Source: an uncultured Pseudomonadales bacterium (GTDB taxonomy: Bacteria > Pseudomonadota > Gammaproteobacteria > Pseudomonadales > UBA7434). Taken from it: a stretch of 64,000 nucleotides of DNA. Location of the stretch: NCBI GenBank assembly GCA_943788835.1, contig CALSRU010000005.1:147343-211342 (forward strand), read 5' to 3'. Shown here one piece after another: positions 25,941-35,181 of the stretch. Under the pieces are notes generated by a model. The model was not told the origin of the DNA. It did no database searches and was given only the letters and a program-made list of their open reading frames with translations. How positions within the stretch are numbered: position 1 is the first letter of the stretch; each line of letters begins with the position of its first letter. A program made the position numbers and the translations under genes.

Positions 25941-27431
25941 ATGAACGTAAGAACACGCATTGCTCCGTCACCCACGGGTGACCCACATGTGGGCACGGCT
26001 TATATTGCCTTGTTTAATTTGTGTTTTGCTCGGCAGCACGAGGGCAAGTTTGTACTTCGTATTGAAGATACTGATCGAGCCCGCAGCACAGAGCATTCTG
26101 AACAAGTGATTTATGATTCGTTGCGTTGGTTGGGCTTAGATTGGGATGAAGGCCCCGACGTTGGCGGAAATTACGGACCCTATCGGCAAAGTGAGCGCGG
26201 TGACATTTACGCTAAACATGTGCAGCAGTTACTTGATGGTGGTCATGCTTTTAAGTGCTATCGCACGACAGCGGAGCTTGCTGAATTGCGCGAGGCCATA
26301 AAAGCCAGTGGTGAAAATAGAGCGTTGAAACCGAGCGATCTCATTTTAGATGAGGCAGAGCAGCAGCGTCGACAAATGCAAGGTGATGCCTATGTTGTGC
26401 GCATGCAAGTACCTGCCTCGGGCAGTGTGGTTGTTCATGATTTGTTACGTGGTGAAATTGAGCTTCATTGGGATAACGTCGACGCTCAGATCTTATTGAA
26501 GTCCGACGGCATGCCTACCTATCACTTGGCCAATGTGGTGGATGATCATTTGATGGAAATAACGCATGTCTTAAGAGGTGAGGAATGGATCAACTCGGCA
26601 CCCAAGCACAAGCTGCTATACGAATATTTTGGTTGGGATATGCCCGTGCTGTGTCATTTGCCGTTGCTGCGCAACCCGGATAAGAGCAAGTTGAGTAAGC
26701 GTAAAAATCCCACCAGCATTTTGTACTATCAGCGCATGGGATACCTGCCTGAGGCGCTGCTGAATTATTTGGGTCGTATGGGTTGGTCTATGCCTGATGA
26801 GCGAGAAAAATTTAGCTTGCCTGATATGTTAGAAGCCTTTGATATTCAGCGCGTTTCTTTGGGTGGGCCCATTTTCGATTTAGAAAAGCTCAAATGGTTA
26901 AACGGTTTGTGGATTCGTGAATCCTTAAGTGTTGAGCAGTTAGCCGATAAACTGATTGAGTGGGGGCTCAATCGAGAAAACTTGTTAAGTATATTGCCCC
27001 ATGTACAGCAGCGCATGGATACGTTGAGCGAGTTCATTCCTAAAACAGCTTTCTTAGGGTCGGGTGTCTTGGGCATTACCAGCCAAAGTTTTTCTGAATT
27101 GAAGTTAGAAACAGCTGACCAATTAAAAATATTACAATTCTCGCTATGGCGTTTAGAAACATTAAGTCATTGGCAGCGCGATAATTTATTTACTGAGTTG
27201 AAATTTCTGGCTGAGGCGTTAGAGATAAAAGTAAAAGACTTCTTAGCGCCGCTATTTATTGCGGTATCGGGTAGCACCTCTTCATTTTCGGTTATGGATG
27301 CAATGGATTTATTGGGCTCGGATATGACGCGTGCACGATTACGTAATGGAATAGATGTTCTTGGTGGAGTGTCTAAGAAGCAAATGAAGAGTATGGAAAA
27401 AGCGTATCGGGCTATAAATAGCGGCAATTAG
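25941..27431 (+). CDS. gltX: Glutamyl-tRNA synthetase
   Basis: 496 residues from ATG 25941, the standard GluRS length. Class I signature motifs are present: the HIGH-equivalent [10 protein letters not shown] near residue 12 and KLSKRKN for the KMSKS loop. The Rossmann core has [13 protein letters not shown] and [21 protein letters not shown], with the anticodon-binding domain at the C-terminus. It charges tRNA-Glu and also feeds tetrapyrrole synthesis through Glu-tRNA. The longer frame from TTG 25908 is rejected because homologues begin at [11 protein letters not shown] tRNA-Ala gene follows 130 bases later but has its own promoter. Confidence 0.97.
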   Translation: MNVRTRIAPSPTGDPHVGTAYIALFNLCFARQHEGKFVLRIEDTDRARSTEHSEQVIYDSLRWLGLDWDEGPDVGGNYGPYRQSERGDIYAKHVQQLLDGGHAFKCYRTTAELAELREAIKASGENRALKPSDLILDEAEQQRRQMQGDAYVVRMQVPASGSVVVHDLLRGEIELHWDNVDAQILLKSDGMPTYHLANVVDDHLMEITHVLRGEEWINSAPKHKLLYEYFGWDMPVLCHLPLLRNPDKSKLSKRKNPTSILYYQRMGYLPEALLNYLGRMGWSMPDEREKFSLPDMLEAFDIQRVSLGGPIFDLEKLKWLNGLWIRESLSVEQLADKLIEWGLNRENLLSILPHVQQRMDTLSEFIPKTAFLGSGVLGITSQSFSELKLETADQLKILQFSLWRLETLSHWQRDNLFTELKFLAEALEIKVKDFLAPLFIAVSGSTSSFSVMDAMDLLGSDMTRARLRNGIDVLGGVSKKQMKSMEKAYRAINSGN

Positions 27432-27484
27432 TCTGGCTAGCTATGAATTGCGTGATATTAAAGCAGAAACGGACCTAGAAGTGC

Positions 27485-27512
27485 TTGACTGATGCAGCGC
27501 CATCGCTAAAAT
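27485..27512 (+). promoter_or_regulatory. Sigma-70 promoter for tRNA-Ala
   Basis: TTGACT (27485-27490), a 16-base spacer and TAAAAT (27507-27512), followed by a GC-rich AGCCGTCCG discriminator typical of stringently controlled stable-RNA promoters. The tRNA begins 49 bases after the -10 box. Confidence 0.65.
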
Positions 27513-27561
27513 AGCCGTCCGTTTTCGATATCCACCGCTCTGGTGGTGTCATTAAAGTTAT

Positions 27562-27637
27562 GGGGCCTTAGCTCAGCTGGGAGAGCGCAACACTGGCAGT
27601 GTTGAGGTCAGCGGTTCGATCCCGCTAGGCTCCACCA
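27562..27637 (+). tRNA. tRNA-Ala (anticodon GGC)
   Basis: The cloverleaf closes completely. Acceptor GGGGCCT/AGGCTCC includes the G3-U70 wobble pair that identifies alanine tRNAs. The D arm is GCTC/GAGC, the anticodon stem CAACA/TGTTG encloses loop CTGGCAG (anticodon GGC), and the T arm is AGCGG-TTCGATC-CCGCT. The CCA end is encoded. Length 76 bases. Confidence 0.97.
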
Positions 27638-27746
27638 ATTTTATTCTACAGACCAAAAGTTCCAGCTAGTGAGTGGTGTGCCTTCTGGTGGCAGCGAAAG
27701 CCCTCGCAGTGTAATGGTGCTGGGCACGTCCAATAAAAATCTAGTC

Positions 27747-27929
27747 TTATTTTTTAAGCGAACTTTTCTCTAGCAGAGCAAAGTCTTCTTTGTCGCGCAC
27801 GAAGCACGCAGGGCAGGCAAAATCGTCGGATAGATCTTCAAAACGAGTGCCTGGTTCATAGCCTTCGTGTTCATTACCAGTGGCTTCGTCGTAAATGTAG
27901 CCACAATCAGGGCACTGATATTTTGCCAT
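27747..27929 (-). CDS. Rubredoxin, electron carrier for AlkB
   Basis: 60 residues with the two iron knuckles CPDCGY (near residue 6) and CPAC (near residue 39), and the conserved YDEATGN and PGTRFEDLSDDFACPAC. It ends the alkB operon, 70 bases after alkB on the same strand, so it most likely passes electrons from a rubredoxin reductase to the alkane hydroxylase. The second knuckle is unusual: CPACFVRDKEDF in place of the usual CPxCGxxKxxF, so Gly is replaced by Phe. A rubredoxin reductase is not in the window. Confidence 0.93.
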   Translation of the reverse strand: MAKYQCPDCGYIYDEATGNEHEGYEPGTRFEDLSDDFACPACFVRDKEDFALLEKSSLKK

Positions 27930-27999
27930 CGTGATATCTATCCCTCACCGTAAAAGAGTTGAGTCGGCCTATATTGTTCGTTTATTGAGGTCACGTTAT

Positions 28000-29187
28000 T
28001 TATGCTACGACAAGCGATGCGTATTTCTGCTCCATTGCCTCGCGCTTGCCCGGCAGTATATTCACTTTGCTGAGATCGCCTTGAATATGTTGTAACTTAA
28101 GCAGGCGTGGATTCATCACAGCAAACCATATGGGCGGGCAGTAAGCCATTAAATAGGCCCCAAAATAGCCATTGGGTAGTGCAGGTACATCATCGAAGTT
28201 GCGCAATGATTGATAGTGACGCGTGGGGTGGGCATGGTGATCTGAATGACGCTCTAGATGGTAGAGTAGTAAATTAGAAAACACATGATTACTGTTCCAC
28301 GAGTGGTGTGGCTGGCAACGCTCATAGCTGCCGTTGGCTTTTTTCTCGCGCAGCAACCCGTAGTGCTCGATATAATTAGCACTGGTTAATTGCCACCACG
28401 CTAAAAAATTGTGGATGATTAAAAAGGGCAGTAACATCCAGCCAGACGCAATTAGCAAGCTAATTTGAATGATGGCTGTAATCGCATAGGACTGGAGCAA
28501 TTCATTACTTGGGCTCCACATTGATTTGCCTTTGCGCTGCAAGCGAACCTTTTCTAGTTGCCAAGCCCGCTTGAAGCCGCCCGGTATCTCACGCAAGGCA
28601 AAAGCATAAATATTCTCGCCCATTTTCGAAGAGGCGCTATCTTCGGGGGTAGCAACATGGCGGTGGTGCCCTGCATTGTGCTCTAAGCAAAAGTGTCCAT
28701 AGCCTGGCACAGCGAGTACTATTTTTGCCATCAACCGGCTCAGCGGATCGGTTTTGTGACCTAATTCATGCCCAGTGTTGATACCAAGTCCAGAAGTCAT
28801 ACCTGTGCCGACGGCCAATATTAAATAGCCCGCCATACTCAGATCCTGCGTTACGATCCAATAGACAGCGGCAAAAAAAGTGATGAAGTGCAACGGCACG
28901 GCTAAGTACAGCAGCCTGCTGTAATAGCGGTCTTGTTCCAGTTGGGCTACGACCTCTTCCGGCGGGTTACTCAGATCCTCGCCTAGCAAATAATCAAAAA
29001 GGGGGACGAAAATATAGGCGGCAGCCATTGGCACGAGCAACATCAATTCAATACCGGTCAGGCCATGTAAGACTAATCCAGTAATGGGAAACAGCGGATA
29101 AAGTGCCGACATCCACCAAAGGCCTCGCTTCTTATCGACATAACTGATGGTGCCCTGCGCGGGAGAGTCAAACGTGACGGTTTTCAT
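28000..29187 (-). CDS. alkB: Alkane 1-monooxygenase
   Basis: 395 residues, an integral-membrane di-iron hydroxylase that oxidises the terminal carbon of medium-chain n-alkanes. All diagnostic histidine boxes are present: HELGHK, EHNAGHHRHVATPEDSAS, NYIEHYGL and LERHSDHHAHP. Several membrane helices lie in the N-terminal half (for example LYLAVPLHFITFFAAVYWIV). It heads an operon with rubredoxin and is divergent from an AraC-type regulator, with a palindrome 25-37 bases upstream of its start. Confidence 0.96.
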   Translation of the reverse strand: MKTVTFDSPAQGTISYVDKKRGLWWMSALYPLFPITGLVLHGLTGIELMLLVPMAAAYIFVPLFDYLLGEDLSNPPEEVVAQLEQDRYYSRLLYLAVPLHFITFFAAVYWIVTQDLSMAGYLILAVGTGMTSGLGINTGHELGHKTDPLSRLMAKIVLAVPGYGHFCLEHNAGHHRHVATPEDSASSKMGENIYAFALREIPGGFKRAWQLEKVRLQRKGKSMWSPSNELLQSYAITAIIQISLLIASGWMLLPFLIIHNFLAWWQLTSANYIEHYGLLREKKANGSYERCQPHHSWNSNHVFSNLLLYHLERHSDHHAHPTRHYQSLRNFDDVPALPNGYFGAYLMAYCPPIWFAVMNPRLLKLQHIQGDLSKVNILPGKREAMEQKYASLVVA

Positions 29188-29211
29188 AATCGGCTCTTTT
29201 CAATGGGTTAA

Positions 29212-29224
29212 CCTAAAGTTTAGG
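29212..29224. promoter_or_regulatory. Palindrome in the alkB / araC-type divergent promoter
   Basis: CCTAAA-G-TTTAGG, a perfect 13-base odd palindrome. It lies 25 bases upstream of the alkB ATG and 20 bases upstream of the -35 box of the regulator gene, where an operator controlling both genes would be expected. AraC proteins often bind direct repeats instead, so the binder is uncertain. Confidence 0.45.
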
Positions 29225-29243
29225 GCGCTGCTTCGACGTCCGC

Positions 29244-29271
29244 TTGACATTTGGGGACTTCCTCTTATCAT
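29244..29271 (+). promoter_or_regulatory. Near-consensus sigma-70 promoter of the AraC-family regulator
   Basis: A perfect -35 TTGACA (29244-29249), a 16-base spacer and -10 TATCAT (29266-29271). Transcription would begin near 29279, so an upstream TTG codon at 29244 cannot be the translation start; the ATG at 29331 fits. Confidence 0.7.
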
Positions 29272-29330
29272 TTGGTGACAGGCCGGTTAGTCACATCGGC
29301 TTTGTTGACCTTCCCAAAGCAGGACTATTG

Positions 29331-30332
29331 ATGCACCTTTTGCGCGCAGCTACATTCAATGGCTTTACTGATATCGCACAGGAAATGCGGCTGGACATTC
29401 CTGCGCTTTTACACGCGGCCGGGCTGCCGTTAGATGTGTTGGATCCAAAAAATGCCGATATGTACTATCCACTGGCGGGCTTTGAAAAGCTCTACGGACT
29501 TGCTGAGCAGCAAACTGGGCGTTGCGATTTAGCTGCAATGCATGGTCGCCGTCAGGAGTTATCCGCGCTGCTGGGTGTGCTAGGTTTTTATATGCAACAA
29601 GGGCGAACTATTGGCGAAGCCTTGCATGTGCTAGAGCATTACATCTCGTTTCAGGTGCAGGGGGGAGAGCTATTAATTTATGAGTATGGCTCTTCGGCGG
29701 TGCTTGAGTTAGTGATCAAAGATGCTACTCGCTTGAAAAGCACTCGCTATAGCACTGAGTTTTCTTTAGCCGCGGCTAACGCTATATTTGCTTCGTTATG
29801 CGGCCCTAGCTGGAAGCCAGAAGCTATTCACTTCATGCATGCGCCGCCTTCTAACGCTAAATATCTGCAGCGGCATTATTCGGCGCCTATCAGTTTTAAT
29901 CAGGAGCACAATGCTCTTTATTTTGACCCGCAAGATTTGGCTACGCCAATAGCCACCTCTAACCCACAACTTAAGCAAGTTTTAGAGCGAAGCCTTGCCG
30001 ATCTAGAAGAAAAATATACAGATGACTTGGTGGCGCAAGTTGAGCATCTTATTTATAGCGCACTCACTACCGGTAATTGCACTGCCGACTCCATAGCATC
30101 TTTTTTAGGAATTCATCGACGCACAATGCATCGCCTTCTAAAAAAAGAGGGCAGTAGTTATACCCGTCTGCTCGATCAGGTACGTGAAGATATGGCGCGT
30201 CGCATGCTTAAGCACAGCAATATGCAGCTTACTCAAATTTCCTTGTTATTAGGGTATTCCGAGCTTAGCGCATTTAGTCGGGCGTTTAGGCGCTGGACTT
30301 CTCTGGCTCCGCAGGATTACCGCAAAAATTAG
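29331..30332 (+). CDS. AraC-family transcriptional regulator, divergent from alkB
   Basis: 333 residues. The N-terminal half is an arabinose-binding-type (Arabinose_bd) domain (from HLLRAATFNGFTDIAQEMRL; RRQELSALLGVLGFYMQQG). The C-terminal half holds the two helix-turn-helix motifs, with the AraC signature RMLKHSNMQLTQISLLLGYSELSAFSRAFRRWTSLAPQDYR. It probably senses a hydrophobic molecule and activates alkB and rubredoxin; this is inferred from the divergent layout. ATG 29331 has AGGA six bases upstream. The final stop overlaps the stop of the convergent oxidoreductase gene. Confidence 0.92.
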   Translation: MHLLRAATFNGFTDIAQEMRLDIPALLHAAGLPLDVLDPKNADMYYPLAGFEKLYGLAEQQTGRCDLAAMHGRRQELSALLGVLGFYMQQGRTIGEALHVLEHYISFQVQGGELLIYEYGSSAVLELVIKDATRLKSTRYSTEFSLAAANAIFASLCGPSWKPEAIHFMHAPPSNAKYLQRHYSAPISFNQEHNALYFDPQDLATPIATSNPQLKQVLERSLADLEEKYTDDLVAQVEHLIYSALTTGNCTADSIASFLGIHRRTMHRLLKKEGSSYTRLLDQVREDMARRMLKHSNMQLTQISLLLGYSELSAFSRAFRRWTSLAPQDYRKN

Positions 30333-31429
30333 GCGCTGACTTTCACCACGAGCTTGCCAAAATTGGCGCCCCGAAATAGGCCTAAAAATGCAGCTGGCGC
30401 ATTTTCTAAACCATCCACCATGTCTTCACGGTAATGAATTTTTCCTTCTCTGAGCCAGCCACTGACATCCCTAACAAAAGCTGGTGCGCGGTTTATATGA
30501 TCGCCAACAATAAAGCCCTGCATTTTGATGCGTTTGCGCAGAATCATACCCTGCAGCAAACTCATACGGTCGGGTCCGGCTGGAAGTGAAGTTTGATTGT
30601 AATGAGCAATAAGCCCGCACACAGGTATGCGCGCAAAATCATTCAGCAGAGGCATTACAGCTTCCCAAGAACTGCCGCCGACATTTTCGAAATAAACATC
30701 AATACCCTTAGGGCAATGCGCGGCTAACTGTTGTGCCATGTCTTTATCGTAGTGGCTGACACAGGCATCGTAACCCAATACATCCACTGCATATTTGCAT
30801 TTTTCAGCGGCGCCGGCGATGCCCACTACGCGACAGCCTTTTAGCTTGGCTATCTGCCCGACTATAGAACCCACTGCCCCAGTCGATGCAGCCAGTACTA
30901 CTGTGTCACCTGGCTTGGGTTGGCCAATATCTAACAGGCCAACATAGGCCGTTAGCCCCGGCATACCCAATACTCCCAGCGCATAGGACGGATTCGTGAT
31001 GCGAGAGTCGAGCTTTCTCACGCCCTGACCATTGCTTACATCGTACTTTTGCCAGCCAGAATAGGCGGTAACTAAATCACCAGTCTGGAAGTCGGGGTGG
31101 CGCGACATGGCTACCCGCGAGACCGTGCCGCCCACCATGACCGCGCCAAGCTCCACACCTGCCGCGTAACTTTTACCCGCATTCATGCGGCCGCGCATGT
31201 AGGGGTCGAGCGATAGATAGCTGGTTTGTAAGAGCATTTCTTTTTCACCAATCGCTGGGATTTTGGCATTTTCAAGTCGAAAGTTTTCTACGCTAGGCTT
31301 ACCGACAGGGCGCGAAGCTAAAACAATACGGCGATTGATCTTTCGTGTATCGGCGAAGCTTGGCGGAGCAGCTACGCTGGCCATGGCTCCCATTAAGCCT
31401 AGGCTGAAATCTCGTCGATTTAATTTCAT
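30329..31429 (-). CDS. NADP-dependent MDR oxidoreductase with Tat-like signal peptide
   Basis: About 366 residues. The body matches zinc-free medium-chain reductases of the leukotriene B4 dehydrogenase / curA type: LDPYMRGRM near the start, the cofactor-binding VVLAASTGAVGSIVGQIAKLKG, and VYFENVGGSSWEAVMPLL. Such enzymes reduce alkenal or enone double bonds with NADPH and are normally cytosolic. Here the protein starts MKLNRRDFSLGLMGAMASVAAPPSFA, which looks like a twin-arginine signal (RRDF plus a hydrophobic stretch and an AxA-like site). Whether it is exported is open, since NADPH is not periplasmic. The start at 31429 has GAGGA five bases upstream. Confidence 0.88.
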   Translation of the reverse strand: MKLNRRDFSLGLMGAMASVAAPPSFADTRKINRRIVLASRPVGKPSVENFRLENAKIPAIGEKEMLLQTSYLSLDPYMRGRMNAGKSYAAGVELGAVMVGGTVSRVAMSRHPDFQTGDLVTAYSGWQKYDVSNGQGVRKLDSRITNPSYALGVLGMPGLTAYVGLLDIGQPKPGDTVVLAASTGAVGSIVGQIAKLKGCRVVGIAGAAEKCKYAVDVLGYDACVSHYDKDMAQQLAAHCPKGIDVYFENVGGSSWEAVMPLLNDFARIPVCGLIAHYNQTSLPAGPDRMSLLQGMILRKRIKMQGFIVGDHINRAPAFVRDVSGWLREGKIHYREDMVDGLENAPAAFLGLFRGANFGKLVVKVSA

Positions 31430-31878
31430 TATATTCCTCATCAATTTTTAACTGTGCGTTATTGGGCAATGCTGCATTCGGCGTACATGGTAAAGAATGC
31501 TACGCTAATGTAAATTAATTCTCCTTGAGGCAGCGCCACAAGTTGGCTAGTGCCATTTCGACTTTGACGCAAAATATATGTGCTAAATCATAGCCTGCAT
31601 TTTTTGAGAGGTGTGTAGGTGTCGTTTTTTTAGCTGTGGGTTCAATCGCCTACCTTTAAATTCGATGGGCTGTCTTTCGGTTTGATTGCCCACTTATAGT
31701 GACGCTAGATTATATTCATGATATGAATCAATGTTTTAAAGACGTTGCAGAGTGCTTTGGCCTGCCACGACCAGATAGGTCTTGTATCGCGACTGCTCGA
31801 CACGCTAAGCGGTGGCTGGTTTGTGAGGGTTGTTTTGGTAGGCTGGGGTTGTTTGTCTGCCCCGTGGCAGGCTTCATT
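31430..31878. other. Intergenic region before the fadH remnant
   Basis: Contains a perfect inverted repeat ATTCAT-GAT-ATGAAT at 31714-31728, a candidate operator or the remains of one. Short plus-strand frames between 31700 and 31880 show no clear similarity to FadH, so the gene's upstream part is lost or too decayed to read. Confidence 0.4.
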
Positions 31879-32193
31879 GGCCGTGGCTTATGTAAAACTA
31901 CTGGCTGGACACATCGGATTTCGCTTGCGCACTGTGATGTTGAAATTCTTAAGGCTTTGTAATATTTGAAAGTTGATGACGCAGGTTTGCATATTGGTGT
32001 GAATAGGCAGCCACAAACGCTCGAGGCTGATACGATAATTGTATGCGCAGGCCAAACGCCGTTGCGTAGCTGGTATGACGAATTGCGCGATAGTTCTTTG
32101 CCGGTGCATTTGATTGGCGGCGCAGCTGAAGCGGCGGAAATTGATGCTAAGCTCGCCATTAAACAAGCGAGCCATTTAGCGGCAGAAATTTAG
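31879..32193 (+). pseudogene. fadH: 3' remnant of 2,4-dienoyl-CoA reductase
   Basis: One frame reads GRGLCKTTGWTHRISL, a TAA at 31960-31962, then YLKVDDAGLHIGVNRQPQTL, ADTIIVCAGQTPLRSW and PVHLIGGAAEAAEIDAKLAI to the stop at 32193. These match the last ~100 residues of FadH (GLGKTTGWIHR, VVICAGQEPNR, VHLIGGCDVAMELDARRAI in E. coli). About 560 N-terminal residues, with the flavin TIM barrel and Fe-S cluster, are missing and one codon has become a stop. FadH reduces 2,4-dienoyl-CoA during breakdown of unsaturated fatty acids. The next gene is a dienoyl-CoA isomerase-like enzyme of the same pathway. Confidence 0.85.
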
Positions 32194-32345
32194 CGCAATT
32201 AGGTTTTAGGCAGGCTCATAGGCGTTAGGCAAGCTTATAGCTTTCAGATCATAGACGCGTTCAATTTTTCAGTCTTTTTGTGAAGAGAGGCTGTAGGTAG
32301 TAAACTGCGAAGCCCCATTTTAATTTTTAAAAACACGGTACAGTT

Positions 32346-33197
32346 ATGACTCAATACACTTGCTTTGATGTTCAAATAAACGATCACGTTGCGCATATTA
32401 AGCTGATTCGCCCTGAAAAGCGCAACAGCATGATTCCAGAATTTTGGGCTGAATTGCCTGCTATCGTTGCTGAGATTGATGCTAATGCTCATGCTCGCGT
32501 CATCGTTATCTCTTCAACGGGTCCGCATTTTACCGCAGGATTAGACTTAAAAGCGTTTTTACCCACTGAAACAGATAACCCCGATCCTAAGCATCACTTG
32601 GCAAGTGGGGCTAAATTTTACGAGCATGTGAAAGTTTTACAGGCAGCATTCTCTAGTTTAGAGAATTGTCGTTCGCCGGTATTGGCGGCTATACAAGGCG
32701 GTTGTATTGGTGGTGGTATCGATATGGTGACTGCTTGTGATATGCGCTATGCAACAGACGATGCTTTTTTTATTTTACAAGAAACCAATCTGGCTATGAC
32801 CGCAGACGTGGGCACTTTTCCGCGCCTACTCAAGCTGATACCTGAGGGAGTTGCCCGTGAAATTGCTTATACCGGTAGGCGTTTTGAGGCAGCTGAGGCC
32901 AAAGCAAACGGTTTACTTAATGAGACGTTTGCCGATGCCGAAACGATGCTCACCCAGGTAATGGCTATAGCAGCTGAAATTGCGCGCAAGGCGCCACTGG
33001 CTGTCGCCGGTTGTAAGCGCATCATTAATTACGCACGCGATCATAGCACCGCCGATACCCTCGATTATATTGGTATTTGGAATGCAAGCATGCTGCAGAC
33101 TGAAGAGGTCATGGAGGCCATAGGTGCCAATGCCGAGAATCGCGCAGGGCAGTTTGCAGCTTTACCCACTCTTGCCAGTCGCCACGTTGAAAAATAA
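32346..33197 (+). CDS. Enoyl-CoA hydratase/isomerase, dienoyl-CoA isomerase-like
   Basis: 283 residues, crotonase fold. Oxyanion-hole segments are FTAGLDLKAFL and IQGGCIGGGIDMVTACDMRYA. The stretch QETNLAMTADVGTFPRLLKLIPEG resembles the ADVGTLQRLPK motif of delta3,5-delta2,4-dienoyl-CoA isomerases (ECH1), in which the Asp is catalytic, so isomerisation of 3,5-dienoyl-CoA is more likely than simple hydration. It follows a fadH remnant by 150 bases, and both fit unsaturated fatty-acid oxidation. Confidence 0.85.
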   Translation: MTQYTCFDVQINDHVAHIKLIRPEKRNSMIPEFWAELPAIVAEIDANAHARVIVISSTGPHFTAGLDLKAFLPTETDNPDPKHHLASGAKFYEHVKVLQAAFSSLENCRSPVLAAIQGGCIGGGIDMVTACDMRYATDDAFFILQETNLAMTADVGTFPRLLKLIPEGVAREIAYTGRRFEAAEAKANGLLNETFADAETMLTQVMAIAAEIARKAPLAVAGCKRIINYARDHSTADTLDYIGIWNASMLQTEEVMEAIGANAENRAGQFAALPTLASRHVEK

Positions 33198-33338
33198 CCC
33201 GATCGGTACGTAGCTCCCTTTTCGTATATTTTTTTATATAGAGAAAGCTAATCCATAGTGATGTTATAGTTTTTGATCTGTGGCTGTGTCTAACTGGGTT
33301 TTTTAAAGTCAAGAAACGAAATAATATTGGAAGACATG

Positions 33339-35051
33339 ATGAGTAATTCAAACGCCACTGTATACACGCATAAATACTGGCCCGCTCAACCTCCACCATT
33401 GCCCCTGGAATATTTTTATCGGTATGAGGTGGAGATAGCCGATAATGACTTCTTAGTTCAGCCGTATAATGGCGAAGCGACACATTATAGTTGGCGCGAG
33501 GTGGGTGATCAGTCGCGACGTGTAGCGAGTTATTTGCTTAGCCTTAATATGCCTGCAGGAAGCAAAATTGCGCTATTGGCAAAGAATTCAGCGCATTGGG
33601 TTATGGCCGATTTGGCTATCTGGATGGCGGGCCATGTGACGGTGCCGCTCTATCCGGCTATGCCAATTGATCATGTCGAACATGTCATTGATCACAGTGA
33701 TGCAGAATTTATTTTTCTTAGCGGTATGGATAACTGGGCAGAAATGCAGGCCGGGTTGCACAAAGTTGAGCGCGGTATTGCTTTGCCTGGCGGGCCTGAG
33801 GATCCACGTTTTACTTCGTGGCAGGCAGTGATTGAGCAAAATCCACCGCTGATCGAAAATACCCAGCGCGCTGCCGATGAATTGGCAACGATCGTTTATA
33901 CCTCGGGCAGCACCGGCATGCCTAAAGGGGCAATGCTTAACTTTTCAGCGTTAGCGGCGGCTACTGTGTTGGATCCGGTTTATTTGCATATTTCGCAAGA
34001 TGATCGTGCTATCTCTTATCTTCCGTTAGCGCACGTTGCAGAGCGTCTCACTGTTGAAATGGGGTCAATTAGTTGTGGCACCTGCATTTATTTTAGCGAA
34101 GGGCTTGAGACTTTCACTCAAGATTTACGTCGTGCTCGTCCTACCATTTTTTTTAGTGTGCCGCGCTTATGGATGAAATTTAAATTTGGGATCTTACAAA
34201 ACATACCTGCCGTGCAACTCGATAAACTTTTAGATGATCCTGCTACCCGCGAGCAGACGCAAAAAGCGGTGCTTGAACCTTTAGGTTTAGATCAAGTGCG
34301 TTATGCTTTTTGCGGCAGTGCGCCAATGTCGCAAGACCTTCTCAGTTGGTATCAGCGCCTCGGGATGAATATTTTAGAAGGTTATGGGATGACCGAAAAC
34401 TTTGGTTACTCTTTTGCAACCATAGCGGGGCAAGAGCGTTTAGGTTATGTAGGTACGGTTAGGCCAGGCGTGGAAGCAAAACTGAGTGAGCAAGGTGAAG
34501 TGTTAGTGCGAGCACGTACAAATATGACTGGTTATTATAAAGATCCTGATAAAACTCGCGAAGCACTCACAGATGATGGCTTTGTTTGCACTGGCGATAA
34601 AGGGGAATTTGACGAGCAAGGGCGCCTACGTATTACTGGCCGTATTAAAGAGTTATTTAAAACCAGCAAAGGCAAGTATGTTGCACCGGCACCTATTGAA
34701 GATAAGATTTTGAGTAGCCTCCTGCTGGAAGCCTGTTGCGTGATGGGCTCTGGAGAGCCACAGCCTATAGCGCTGCTTATGTTATCCCCTGATGCTCGGG
34801 TAGCGGCAGCGAATCCCGAGCAGCGCGCTGGGATTTCTCAGCAGTTCGCAGCTCTGTTAGTCGATGTGAATGCACAAATAGCGGCCCATGAGAAATTGCA
34901 TGCACTTATTATTGTTAAAGATGAGTGGAATATAGAAAACGGATATCTCACTCCTACGATGAAAATAAAACGCTCGGTTGTAGAGTCGACTTACGAGCCT
35001 CGCTTAGGTGAATGGTATGCGTCCGATAAAGGAGTTTATTGGGAGGCGTAG
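33339..35051 (+). CDS. AMP-binding long-chain acyl-CoA synthetase
   Basis: 570 residues of the ANL superfamily. The P-loop is YTSGSTGMPKGAML, the A5 motif is GYGMTENFG, and the hinge region reads TGDKGEFDEQGRLRITGRIKELFKTSKGKYVAP, as in long-chain fatty-acid ligases of the FadD15/bubblegum type. It activates free fatty acids with ATP and CoA. I chose ATG 33339, five bases after GGAAG, over ATG 33336 and a TTG at 33327. It starts about 140 bases after the crotonase gene. Confidence 0.92.
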   Translation: MSNSNATVYTHKYWPAQPPPLPLEYFYRYEVEIADNDFLVQPYNGEATHYSWREVGDQSRRVASYLLSLNMPAGSKIALLAKNSAHWVMADLAIWMAGHVTVPLYPAMPIDHVEHVIDHSDAEFIFLSGMDNWAEMQAGLHKVERGIALPGGPEDPRFTSWQAVIEQNPPLIENTQRAADELATIVYTSGSTGMPKGAMLNFSALAAATVLDPVYLHISQDDRAISYLPLAHVAERLTVEMGSISCGTCIYFSEGLETFTQDLRRARPTIFFSVPRLWMKFKFGILQNIPAVQLDKLLDDPATREQTQKAVLEPLGLDQVRYAFCGSAPMSQDLLSWYQRLGMNILEGYGMTENFGYSFATIAGQERLGYVGTVRPGVEAKLSEQGEVLVRARTNMTGYYKDPDKTREALTDDGFVCTGDKGEFDEQGRLRITGRIKELFKTSKGKYVAPAPIEDKILSSLLLEACCVMGSGEPQPIALLMLSPDARVAAANPEQRAGISQQFAALLVDVNAQIAAHEKLHALIIVKDEWNIENGYLTPTMKIKRSVVESTYEPRLGEWYASDKGVYWEA

Positions 35052-35181
35052 ATCAGCTGCCGATTAAGCTCGATGCATTCTTAAACTTATCACATACAGA
35101 AAAAATATCGGCAATACCTTTAGATTGCTTTAGTCGATAAATATTGAGTTAACGGTTCATTTAATTTTAGGAGATTACATA

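Noticed and set aside
29244..29330. TTG-initiated N-terminal extension of the AraC-family regulator
   Set aside because: The TTG is part of the -35 box TTGACA; the ATG at 29331 has a good ribosome site and the family's normal start.
31699..31878. Upstream extension of the fadH remnant
   Set aside because: The frame is open but the residues no longer resemble FadH until GRGLCKTTGW.
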